Origin: Eublepharis macularius
Lineage: Eukaryota > Chordata > Lepidosauria > Squamata > Eublepharidae
Direction of reading: 5' to 3'
DNA: 64,000 nt
Assembly (NCBI RefSeq): GCF_028583425.1
Contig: NC_072791.1
Coordinates: 11,117,868-11,181,867, forward strand
A program made the translations under genes and the position numbers. Of this stretch, positions 21,897 to 31,660 are shown piece by piece (position 1 is the first letter of the stretch; each line of letters opens with the position of its first letter). Under the pieces are notes generated by a model. That model was not told where the DNA came from and made no database searches. It worked only from the letters and a program-made list of their open reading frames with translations.

Positions 21897-22322
21897 GCTA
21901 TCCCAACAACAGCGCTTGCTGCTATGAATAACACACAGTTACTGTAATACTTTCAAAAATCTTTAAAGTGCTCAGTGCCAAAGTGTACTTTACACAAAAG
22001 GACGACAACGTCCCTTAAAGGTAGTCCCTGGGAGCTTTCAAAGTCCTTCAATTAGCGTGTATTCTTGCTTGAAGAGCTCAAGACTTCCTTGAGGTTGATA
22101 AACAGTTAATCCCAAGTGCAGGTACCATTGAACAAGGGAACCCGACATGCATCGAGACTACCTTTAAGGGACGTTGTCGTCCTTGTTATTCATGCTTGAA
22201 TTTGGTTTTGGATTTCTTGTAAATTATTGTGTAAAGTACACTTTGGCAGTGAGCACTTTAAAGATTTTTGATAGTATTACAGTAACTGTGTGTTATTCAT
22301 AGCGGCAAGTGCTGTTGTCAGG
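21897..22322. repeat. Long imperfect palindrome (~430 bp)
   Basis: Left arm 'aacaacagcgcttgctgcta' through 'aaagtgtactttacacaa' and 'gacgacaacgtcccttaaag' recurs in reverse order and complement at 22160-22322. A roughly 120-bp loop separates the arms. There is no ORF. It may be a retroelement terminal-repeat hairpin like those at 39861 and 41006, but the sequence is different. Confidence 0.8.
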
Positions 22323-22950
22323 ATGAGAGTAAGAAACTGGCATTCTTGGTGGGAAGAAATCCTCCCAAATCCACTTTTAATATAGCAACACTTCTAAAAG
22401 GGCAAAGGCCTGATTTGGTTTTATTTTTAGAATCAGACTCCAGACAACTTCAGACACATTTTTAAAAAATATCGCATGCTGACATTTTGTTATAAAAGTG
22501 AAAAAGAACAGCCGCTTCCATGCTTCATATTTTTTCCTTCTTGCTTCTACCTTTTTGATAAGGCAAAATGCATTTTCTTCATGTGTAAAAGGAAATAGCA
22601 TAATTTCAATCATTTCCTGTGAGGGGAATATATTGCCTTCTTTAGCTCACCACCCCGCACCATCTTCCATTATCTTACAGCAGCCTTGGGAATAATTCAT
22701 AATATACTTGACTGGAGTGTTAGGGAATATGGGAGATCTTGTCTCTTATCAGTGTCGCCAACAAATGGCTCTTTCTACAGCGAGAGAAAGGAAGGTGAAA
22801 TGGGGGTGGTTGAAATGTCAAGGACAATGGGTGCGTTGCAAATGCAAGGAAAATCTTGAAGGTGAACTGTGGGCCGCTTCAGAGATCTTGGACAAGGGGT
22901 AAGTTGGGAAAACTGAATGTTCATTTAGAGGAGACACCTCGTTGATTTAC

Positions 22951-23059
22951 CGATTGTGGATAACGTAGAGCCCACAAAGAAGAAAGAATTGCTGAAATCC
23001 CAGTTGCTGTGCTCTTGTCCTGTCAGATCCATTCCCATCCGGACAGCTTCCATAAGTTT
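22951..23059 (-). CDS. KCNK16: KCNK16-like exon 2 (cap end and first pore helix)
   Basis: This short exon (109 bp) was found by looking for the missing pore segment. The acceptor 'tgccttcctttgcag' precedes AAACTTATG and the donor is GTAAAT. It reads KLMEAVRMGMDLTGQEHSNW, then DFSNSFFFVGSTLSTI plus the first base of Gly102, matching human TALK-1 around NWDFGSSFFFAGTVVTTI. Phase 0 in and phase 1 out fit exons 1 and 3 exactly, giving STIGYGN across the junction. The total coding length becomes 996 bases (331 aa plus stop), within the usual size range of KCNK16 and KCNK17. Confidence 0.93.
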
Positions 23060-24149
23060 CTGCAAAGGAAGGCAAACTTCCATTTGAACGCTGTAGCCCT
23101 AGAATGCAGTCAGCCACCAGTGATTTTGGGGCTGCATACCTCTTTGACTTTTCTTCCGAATCCTGGCCGCTTAACTCCCCCTTCAGATTTCAGTGCAGTG
23201 TTTCAAGAGTTCTCTTCCAAATTTTCTGTTTCTGTGCAGGCAGAAAATTTGGAGGAGAACCCGGGATTCGGAGGAAAACCCGTAATGGTGTAGGACCAAA
23301 AGTGGCAAAAATCACCCATGCAAAAAAGACCATAGGCCCCTGTGTTCTCTATCCTCCCATAGCTTCTGACAGGAAATGTTTTCAAAAGCCCCATTTCTGT
23401 GTGTCCAAGAGCTTAGAAAAATCCCACTGTTTTCCTGGGTCCCTACCCAGCAAGGAACCCCTTTCCCTTACTCCTAGATGTACCAAATTCTGTCCACAGG
23501 TCCCTTCCCTCCTATTTTTGTTCCTTCATACTTATTCCAAGCTGCTTCTTGAACTCATCTTTGGAGTTCACATCCTGGCCATTCATTTTGCTCAGGATAG
23601 CTGGAAGAATAAAGTCAGAAGGAAAGTTCTGATAACTTCTGGGCCAAACAGAAGCCTCTATTGGTGAACGTGCTGTTCATTTTTATTCTTCCACCCACAC
23701 CAAAATGGACTGAGGATTAGGGGTGTGCAAGCCAAAAATTTTCGGCTATAGCCGAAAGTAGAAAGCCGAAAGAAGATTCTCTATCGTTAAAGCTGAAAGC
23801 CGAAACAAGAATCTCTTTCGGCTTTCGGCTTTCGGGATTCTTTCGGCATTATTTCGGCATTCTTTCGGCTTTTTTCTATGGGAAAATGCCTCCGTCTTCC
23901 AGGACGCCTGGAGGAGGCATTTTCCCACCGAATAAGCCCAAAATTGGTGGGGACCTTCCTCTAACCCTTCTCTAACAACCACCCAAGTTTCAGACAGATT
24001 GAACTTTGGGGGGCCATGTTATGGCCCCCCAAAGCAGGTCCCCCCATCCTCCCATAAGAAAGCGAAGGAGCAGCATATTGTTAGCATGCTGCTGCTCATC
24101 TTTCTTCATTATTTCCTATGGGGAAAAAATGAAGAGGCAGGCTTCCTTT

Positions 24150-24650
24150 GCCAGGGGTGGCATTTTGCATGCAAAATGCCCCCTTACCCTCAGGGGCCCT
24201 TCTCCCACCCCCCCTCCCACCCCCCACCAAGGCTCAGCCTGCTCCCACTTGGGGGGGCCATTTCATGGCCTCCCCAAGTAGGTGCTCTAATCTCTACCAC
24301 TGACAGCTGGGGGAGGCTTGTGTTGCCAGGGGTGGCATTTTGCATGCAAAATGCCCCCCAACCCTCTGGGGCCCTTCTCCCACCCCTCCTCCCACCCCCC
24401 ACCAAGGCTCAGCCTGCTCCCACTTGGGGGGGGGCATTTCATGGCCTCCCCAAGTAGGTGCTCTGCTCTCATCTCTACCACTGACAGCTGGGGGAGGCTT
24501 GTCTTGCCAGGGGTGGCATTTTGCATGCAAAATGCCCCCCAGCCCTCTGGGGCCCTTCTCCCACCCTTCCTCCCACCCCCCACCAAGGCTCAGACTGCTC
24601 CCCCTTGGGGGGGCATTTCATGGCCTCCCCAAGTAGGTCCTCTCAGCCCC
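24150..24650. repeat. ~178-bp tandem units in the left palindrome arm
   Basis: Three copies, each with 'gccaggggtggcattttgca', the self-complementary ATTTTGCATGCAAAAT (about 24163, 24336, 24516), and a C-rich 'cccaccaaggctcag' block. Mirrored at about 26520-27000. Confidence 0.9.
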
Positions 24651-25148
24651 TAAAGTCCACCCCTTACAGCCCCACACAAACCCAATTCCCCCCCAGCTGC
24701 CACACACAGACCCAAATCCCCACATTAGCCCCTCACAGACCCAAATCCACCCCCACCTGCCCCACACCCATAACCCCAGGAACAGGCTGGCAAAGGCCAG
24801 CCCTCTCCCTTTGTTCCCTATGCTGGGAACTTCTAAACTCTCTTTCCCTGGGCAATTCTGCACAGCCCAGGGGTGCCACAATGGTGGGCACACTTCTGAG
24901 TGCCAGCTGGTCCCTGTGAAAGAGCACCTGAACCACAGACACCCTCCCTCAAATTCCCCCACCACCTACAGAGATGGCTGGCCAGCCAGCCCCATTGTTC
25001 CCTATGATGGGAACCAACTGCACAACAAAGAATAAAACAAGAACAACACAAAATAAAGTTTTAAATTTTTTTTCTCCCTTCCAAAGTACAAGTAGGCAAA
25101 GCATTATGACACATTACACCAGCAGTCCCCCACACAGAAAAATTAAAA

Positions 25149-25560
25149 CAAAACTCACTTAACATCAGAGAATCACAAAGCACAATTCCTGTCAAAAACA
25201 CTTTATTTCTTGAACAGCTTTAGGTTACACAGCAGGGGGGAACACCAAAGGGCATGGCAGCACTATCTTACACAAAAATAACACAACTCACTTAACATCA
25301 GAGAATCACAAAAGCACAATTCCTGTCAAAAACACTTTATTTCTTGAACAGCTTTAGGTTACACAGCAGGGGGGAACACCAAAGGGCATGGCAGCACTAT
25401 CTTACACAAAAATAACACAACTCACTTAACATTAAAGAATCACCCCAAAAATTGCTGTCAAAAGCACTTTATTTCTGTAACTGCTTTAGGTTACACAGTA
25501 GGAAGGCACCACAGAGCAGGAAAGCAGTGTACTACACAAAAATAACACAACTCACTTCAC
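25149..25560. repeat. ~135-bp tandem units near the palindrome centre (left)
   Basis: 'aacacaactcacttaacatc' and 'ctttaggttacacagcaggg' recur about every 135 bp. Each unit has an AATAAA on the minus strand (within 'cactttatttcttg'). The inverted set occupies 25600-26010. Confidence 0.9.
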
Positions 25561-26519
25561 ATCAGAGAATCACACAAACACAATTGCTGTCAAAAACAGT
25601 GAAGTGGGTTGTATTATTTTTTGTAGTACATTGCTATCATGCCCTGTTGTGCCCTCCTACTGTGTAACCTAAAGCTGTTCAAGAAATAAAGTGTTTTTGC
25701 CAGGAATTGTGTTTTTGTGATTCTCTGATGTTAAGTGAGTTGTGTTATTTTTGTGTAAGATAGTGCTGCCATGCCCTTTGGTGTTCCCCCCTGCTGTGTA
25801 ACCTAAAGCTGTTCAAGAAATAAAGTGTTTTTGACAGGAATTGTGCTTTTGTGATTCTCTGATGTTAAGTGAGTTGTGTTATTTTTGTGTAAGATAGTGC
25901 TGCCATGCCCTTTGGTGTTCCCCCCTGCTGTGTAACCTAAAGCTGTTCAAGAAATAAAGTGTTTTTGACAGGAATCGTGCTTTGTGATTCTCTGATGTTA
26001 AGTGAGTTGTGTTATTTTTCTGTGTGGGGGACTGCTGGTGTAATGTGTCATAATGCTTTGCCTACTTGTACTTCGGAAGGGAGAAAAAAAAATTAAAACT
26101 TTATTTTGTGTTGTTCTTGTTTTATTCTTTGTTGTGCAGTTGGTTCCCATCATAGGGAACAATGGGGCTGGCTGGCCAGCCATCTCTGTAGGTGGTGGGG
26201 GAATTTGAGGGAGGGTGTCTGTGGTTCAGGTGCTCTTTCACAGGGACCAGCTGGCACTCAGAAGTGTGCCCACCATTGTGGCACCCCTGGGCTGTGCAGA
26301 ATTGCCCAGGGAAAGAGAGTTTAGAAGTTCCCAGCATAGGGAACAAAGGGAGAGGGCTGGCCTTTGCCAGCCTGTTCCTGGGGTTATGGGTGTGGGGCAG
26401 GTGGGGGTGGATTTGGGTCTGTGAGGGGCTAATGTGGGGATTTGGGTCTGTGTGTGGCAGCTGGGGGGGAATTGGGTTTGTGTGGGGCTGTAAGGGGTGG
26501 ACTTTAGGGGCTGAGAGGA

Positions 26520-27000
26520 CCTACTTGGGGAGGCCATGAAATGCCCCCCCCCCAAGTGGGAGCAGTCTGAGCCTTGGTGGGGGGTGGGAGGAAGGGTGGG
26601 AGAAGGGCCCCAGAGGGCTGGGGGGCATTTTGCATGCAAAATGCCACCCCTGGCAAGACAAGCCTTCCCCAGCTGTCAGTGGTAGAGAAAAGAGCACCTA
26701 CTTGGGGAGGCCATGAAATGGCCCCCCCAAGTGGGAGCAGTCTGAGCCTGGGTGGGGGGTGGGGGGAAGGGTGGGAGAAGGGCCCCTGAGGGCTTGGGGG
26801 CATTTTGCATGCAAAATGCCACCCCTGGCAACACAAGCCTCCCCCAGCTGTCAGTGGTAGAGATGAGAGCACCTACTTGGGGAGGCCATGAAATGGCCCC
26901 CCCAAGTGGGAGCAGGCTGAGCCTTGGTGGGGGGTGGGAGGAGGGGTGGGAGAAGGGCCCCTGAGGGTAAGGGGGCATTTTGCATGCAAAATGCCACCCC
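26520..27000. repeat. ~178-bp tandem units in the right palindrome arm
   Basis: Inverted mirror of 24150-24650, with the three self-complementary ATTTTGCATGCAAAAT blocks retained. Confidence 0.9.
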
Positions 27001-27647
27001 TGGCAAAGGAAGCCTGCTTCTTCATTTTTTCCCCATAGGAAATAATGAAGAAGATGAGTAGCAGCATGCTAACAATATGCTGCTCCTTCGCTTTCTTATG
27101 GGAGGATGGGGGGACCTGCTTTGGGGGGCCATAACATGGCCCCCAAAGTCCAATCTGTCTGAAACTTGGGTGGTTGTTAGAGAAGGGTTAGAGGAAGGTC
27201 CCCACCAATTTTGGGCTTATTCGGTAGGAAAATGCCTCCCCCAGACGTCCGGGAAGACGGAGGCATTTTCCCATTGAAAAGCCGAAAGAAAGCCGAAAGA
27301 ATCCCGAAACGTTTCGGCTTTTTTCTTTCGGCTACCCGAAACGTTTCGGCATTCCCCGAAACGTTTCGGCATTCCCCGAAAGAAGCCGAAACACTTTTGT
27401 TTCGGCATTCTTTCGGCATTCTGAATGCCGAAACGCACATCCCTACTGAGGATAATGTAGGAAGGCAGGGACCCAGAAGATATCTGTATCACGTCCCAAG
27501 AAATGGCCTCAACTCAGGGCCGTGTTTGCAGTGACAGTGCCGCTCCAAAGGGTAATATTTGGGTCCATAGCACCATAAAGACCAGCCAGATTTCCAAGAT
27601 ATGAGTTTTTTGAGAGTCAGAGCTCCCTTTGTCTAATAAAGTCTGCA

Positions 27648-28690
27648 GTAGTAATATTTGATTTATATACTGCCCTTCAGGACAACTTAATGCCACACGC
27701 AGAACAGTTTACAAAGTGTGTTATTATTATCCTCACAACAGTCACCCTGTGACTCTAAAGAAGCAAATGCGATTTTGGGCTGTATCAACAAGTATAGTGT
27801 CCAGATCACGCAAAGTGATGGTATCACTGCTCTGGTTAGACCTCACCTAGAGTATTGTGTTCAGTTTTGGGCACCAAATTTTTTGAAGGGTATAGACAAG
27901 CTGGAAGGTGTCCAGCGGAGGACAACGGTGAAGGGTCTGGAGACAAAGTCCGATGAGGAAAGGTTAAAGGAGCTCGGTATGTTTCACCTGGAGAGGAGAC
28001 GACTGAGCGGTGATATGATAAACCTCTTCAAGTACTTGAAGGGCTGTCACATAGAAGGTGGCGCAGAGTTGTTTTCCGTTGCCCCAGAAAGTCGAACCAG
28101 AACCAGTGAGTTGAAACTGAATCAAAGGAGTTTTTGGCTAAACTTTAGGAAGAACTTCCTGACAGTTAGAATGGTCCCTCAGTGGAACAGGCTTCCTCAG
28201 GAAGTGGTGGGCTCTCTTTCTTTGGAGGTTTTTAAGCAGAGGCTAGATGGCCACCTGACAGCAATGTTTATTCTAGGCAGATCATGAGAGGGAGGGCAGC
28301 AAGTGCTACATGTGTTTAGTTCTTGTGGCCCCTTCTTACACGTCCAAGGTAATGCCAATTGGCACTTTGGGTCAGGTAGCAGTTTTCCCCAGGCCAGTTT
28401 GGCTAAGCAACCTGACGGAGTTTTGCATCTTCTGGGCATGCAGAAAGGATCACTGGCAGTGGAGGGGAATGTAGTTGTGAATTTCCTTCACTATGCAGGG
28501 GGTTGGACTAGATGTCCCTGGAGGTCCATTCTGATCCTGTGATTCTAGGTGGGTGGGGCTGACAGAGCTGTGAATGACCCAAGGTCGCCCAGCTGGCTTC
28601 AAGCTTAGGAGTGGGGGAGCAAACCCAGTTCTCCAGATTTAGAGTCTTGCCACTCTTAACCACGACACCAAACTGGCGCTGCAAAGTCTG
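27648..28690 (-). repeat. Sauria-type SINE interrupted by a CR1 insertion
   Basis: The SINE body 'ttgatttatatactgccctt...caccctgtga' (27652-27752) resumes at 'ggtgggtggggctgacagag' (about 28546) and ends at the tRNA-like head 'caccaaactggcgct' (about 28680). In an intact copy these two phrases are adjacent. Confidence 0.85.
27753..28545 (+). mobile_element. 5'-truncated CR1 LINE (RT C-terminus and 3' end)
   Basis: The open frame reads ALVRPHLEYCVQFWAPNFLK, KLEGVQRRTT, EERLKELGMFHLERRRLSGD and NRLPQEVVGSLSLEVFKQRL, the C-terminal part of CR1 reverse transcriptase. It ends with the CR1 3' signature 'ggttggactagatgtccctg' and 'gatcctgtgattcta'. It inserted into a SINE and is nearly open, so it is fairly young. 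Confidence 0.9.
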
Positions 28691-28786
28691 GCTCTTCAAA
28701 CTGTTCTGCAAAATATGCAACCAGATCTAACAAGCATTAAACTTGGCCGGATTTCTACTTGAGATCCCCAGTAACAGAATACGGAA

Positions 28787-29040
28787 TTTAATAATAATAT
28801 TTGATTTATATATCACCCTTCAGGACTACTTAATGCCCACTCAGAGCGGTTTACAATATATGCCATTATTATCCCCATAATAAACACCCTGTGAGGTGGG
28901 TGGGGCTGAGAGAGCTCTGAAAGAGCGGCCACTGACCCAAGGTCACCCAGCTGTCTTCAAGTGGAGGAGTGGAGAATCAAACCCGGCTTTCCATATTAGA
29001 GTCCCGTGCTCTTAACCACTACACCAAACTGGCTCTCCTA
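28787..29040 (-). repeat. Sauria-type SINE
   Basis: Inverted copy with tail 'ttgatttatatatcaccctt', body 'ccaaggtcacccagctg' and head 'ctacaccaaactggctct'. Confidence 0.85.
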
Positions 29041-29174
29041 CACCAAACTGGCTCTAATTCTGTGATTTATGATCACAGAATTAGAACAGGAAATTCTGCA
29101 GCCGCCCTACGAGTAATTTTCCAACCCAGACCTAGTTGATAACCAGCTCCAGCCTTGCTACATGGGTGGCCTAC

Positions 29175-29369
29175 CGTCACAAAGATTTCTACTTCCACAG
29201 GACTGAGAGATGTGAAATTCTTCAGAAAATCCTCCTTCATTCTTAACACGGAGGCTTGCTGTTTCCTCTCTGCATCCCTCTCCAGAACTTGAAATATCCA
29301 GGCTCCTACGAGGAGGTAAGTGAAGTAGCCAGCGATCAGCATGCAGATCTGCAATTTGCTGTGGATCAT
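29175..29369 (-). CDS. KCNK16: KCNK16-like exon 1 (start, TM1, extracellular cap)
   Basis: Start codon in a strong context (accaccATGA); donor GTAGGC in phase 0 after Thr65. Residues 6-26 (LQICMLIAGYFTYLLVGAWI) are the first membrane segment, followed by FQVLERDAERKQQ and LKNFTSLSPVEVEIFVT. K2P channels are dimers with two pore loops per subunit that carry background K+ current across the plasma membrane. TALK-type members are activated by external alkalinity, and TALK-1 is prominent in pancreatic islet cells in mammals. Asn51-Phe-Thr is a glycosylation site conserved in TALK channels. Residue 54 is Ser where TALK and TASK-2 channels have the cap cysteine. An AG at 29377-29376 six bases before the ATG looks like an acceptor, so a 5' non-coding exon may exist. 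Confidence 0.93.
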
Positions 29370-29907
29370 GGTGGTCTGTATGGGAATGAGAGCAAAAGAA
29401 GAAGCGGATACGAATCAGTAAACAAGTCCTTATTCGTATTTCCCCTGGATGTCAAACTCAGAAATGAAAGTCCTAGTTGGACCGCTGCCATTTCCTCTGG
29501 GATTTCATATAACCACCAACCTTCAAATACATTTATAAGAGAGATTAAATAATAATAACAGTGAAGGGATTTCCTAAGTAACAGCCTCTCAAGAAAATTG
29601 GTCAAAGTATCAGACGCACCAGGCCAAAATACACCAGTTTTGTGCGGTTTTGTTTCTTCCCAGGAAGAAAAAAAAATCCGACAGTAACTTTGGAGCACAA
29701 GTACATTTTATCTGAAGGCGTTGATCAGAATGTGTTTCCAAAATGGGGGGGGGGAGGTCCGATGTCATCACAGGTTCCTTAATCCCTACCCCTTCCAGTT
29801 CCTGCATTTTTTCACCAGTTGTTCCCCCAGTTGGAGAAAAGTTTATTTCAAGTCCAGGTTAAGTTTATTTCACGTCTTAAAGCCCAGCTGCAGCAGGCGG
29901 GAGTTAA

Positions 29908-31396
29908 ACATCCTGAATATATGTATTGTCGAAGGCTTTCACGGCCGGAGAACGATGGTTGTTGTGGGTTTTCCGGGCTGTATTGCCGTGGTCTTGGCAT
30001 TGTAGTTCCTGACGTTTCGCCAGCAGCTGTGGCTAGCATCTTCAGAGGTGTAGCCCCAAAAGACAGAGATCTCTCAGTGTCACACTAGCACCTTTAAGAC
30101 TAACCAATTTTATTTTATTGTAGCATAAGCTTTCGAGAATCAAGTTCTCTTCATCAGATGCCTGATCCGAACTGGTCAAATACAGAAGAGGAGGGGAGGG
30201 GAAAGAACGGGACATATATCACAAGGGTCCTGGGTGGAAGACCTTTCCTTGCATACAGACAGCCCCCCAACCTGAAACGACTTCTCACTTACAATCATGA
30301 ATCGGCTAGCAGAGTCACCAGCACAGGTACCAGGCCCTGCAACAGACCCAGATGCCAGCTCTGCCCCTATATCTACCCAGGGAATACAATTACAGGACCC
30401 AATGGCATCAACTACACTGTCTCTGGCTCTTACAGCTGCTCATCCTCCAATCTGATATATGCCCTCATGTGCCAACAATGTCCTTCTGCTCTGTACATTG
30501 GACAAACCAGCCAACCTCTACGCAAAAGAATAAATGGACACAAATCTGACATTAGAAATGGAAACGTCCAAAAACCAGTGGGAGAACACTTCAATCTACC
30601 AGGACATTCCACCAAAGACTTAAAAGTCGCTGTGGTTCAACAGAAACCCTTCAAAAACAAAATCCAACGGGAGGCTGCTGAATTGGAATTCATATGCAAA
30701 TTTGACTCTGTCAAGCTGGGACTGAATAGAGACTATGAATGGTTATCACATTATCACAGGTAACAGATTTCCTTTACAGAGGCATGGTCTGGGGGAGCCC
30801 AGAGACGCCTGGTGTGGGCTTTGTTTGTCAATTATCTCAGCCTGAGTGCGTGTGGGCTTTCGGGGACCACAGTTCTCTTTGTCAGATGCAGCTGGCAGGG
30901 AGAGCTGTGGTTATCGAGGGCTTATACTACATAGGAATTGTATACCTTCACTGCGGCAAACTGACTCCACACCAAAAGGAGATGTTTACATTTACAAGCA
31001 AAGGAATGTTTTGATTGCCTTCACACTAATTGCATTCTGTCCCCTTGTGATATATGTCCCGTTCTTTCCCCTCCCCTCCTCTTCTGTATTTGACCAGTTC
31101 GGATCAGGCATCTGATGAAGAGAACTTGATTCTCGAAAGCTTATGCTACAATAAAATAAAATTGGTTAGTCTTAAAGGTGCTACTGGACTCTTTTTGATT
31201 TTGCTACTATAGACTAACACGGCTAACTCCTCTAGATCAGTGTCACACTGACACTGGTGACACTGAGAGACCTCTGTCTTTTGGTGCTACACCTCTGAAG
31301 ATGCCAGCCACAGCTGCTGGCGAAACATCAGGAACTACAATGCCAAGACCACGGCAATACAGCCCGGAAAACCCACAACAACCATCCTGAATATAT
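29908..31396. mobile_element. Penelope terminal-repeat hairpin (family A) split by a family B element
   Basis: Left part 29923-30086 ('gtattgtcgaaggctttcac', 'ttccgggctgtattgccgtg') is inverted at 31250-31382. A 14-bp target duplication catcctgaatatat lies at 29909-29922 and 31383-31396. The same hairpin occurs uninterrupted at 39861-40137. Confidence 0.9.
30087..31236 (+). mobile_element. Penelope-like element (family B) with GIY-YIG endonuclease ORF
   Basis: Flanked by the duplication tcagtgtcacact (30074-30086 and 31237-31249). Terminal segments 'agcacctttaagactaacca' and 'ttggttagtcttaaaggtgc' are inverted to each other. They extend through 'atcaagttctcttcatcaga' and 'atatatcacaaggg'. 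An open frame at 30158-30763 encodes the endonuclease: LIYALMCQQCPSALYIGQTS (the GIY-YIG core as ALYIGQT), RKRINGHKSDIRN (Arg and His of the active site), GEHFNLPGHS and EAAELEFICKF. The reverse transcriptase is missing, so the element is 5'-truncated yet keeps both terminal repeats. The known family role is nicking target DNA for retrotransposition. Confidence 0.92.
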
Positions 31397-31660
31397 GTTT
31401 GCAAGGATGAATCGGTGGAGAGGGAAGGGTTAAGTATTCTGCGAGGCATCCAAGTATCCACCAAGTCACCTGCCAGTCATTTCCTACAAGTGACCAATTC
31501 CTCCCTGAAATTACCTGTCCTCATTTCCAAAAAGTTTGACGCCAAAGGTGTCAAAGGGAGGGGGGAAATGAAATATGCTGGGAAACTGAAAAGTATGCGA
31601 TACTTATTTTCTTATTAGCTCTAAACTTGCTTTTAGAAGATAATACACATTATGCACTTT
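31397..31660. other. Unassigned sequence
   Basis: Possibly single-copy sequence flanking the nested Penelope insertions. No exon recognised. Confidence 0.35.

Larger units (their letters stand above)
20544..22950 (-). other. KCNK16-like intron 2
   Basis: Unassigned sequence plus two hairpin elements (21367-21685 and about 21897-22322). Confidence 0.7.
23718..27445. mobile_element. 3.73-kb hAT-type foldback element (giant palindrome)
   Basis: Begins TAGGGGTGTGCA and ends with the inverse TGCG-type terminus (cgcacatcccta). It is flanked by a perfect 8-bp duplication CTGAGGAT (23710-23717 and 27446-27453), the size typical of hAT transposition. The two arms (about 1.85 kb each, centre near 25579) are close to identical; a 115-residue open frame occurs unchanged in both (24965-24618 minus and 26192-26539 plus). 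From the tip inward each arm has GCCGAAA-type short repeats, three ~178-bp units, a single-copy GC-rich segment, and about three ~135-bp units. The loop is only about 40 bp. There is no transposase, so it is non-autonomous. Confidence 0.95.
23060..29174 (-). other. KCNK16-like intron 1
   Basis: About 6.1 kb; most of it is the giant palindrome 23718-27445, followed by a SINE split by CR1 and another SINE. 23100-23700 shows no recognised feature. Confidence 0.8.

Noticed and set aside
22708..22902. Plus-strand 64-codon frame ending at GTAAGT
   Set aside because: A donor-like end but no acceptor, no known protein similarity, and it overlaps the intron next to the channel's real exon 2.
24190..26978. 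Pro/Gly/His-rich open frames up to 133 codons, duplicated on opposite strands
   Set aside because: They are mirror images produced by the palindrome and its G/C-rich tandem units. No domain is recognisable.
30430..30615. Minus-strand frame opposite the Penelope endonuclease
   Set aside because: Shadow of the real GIY-YIG frame on the plus strand.
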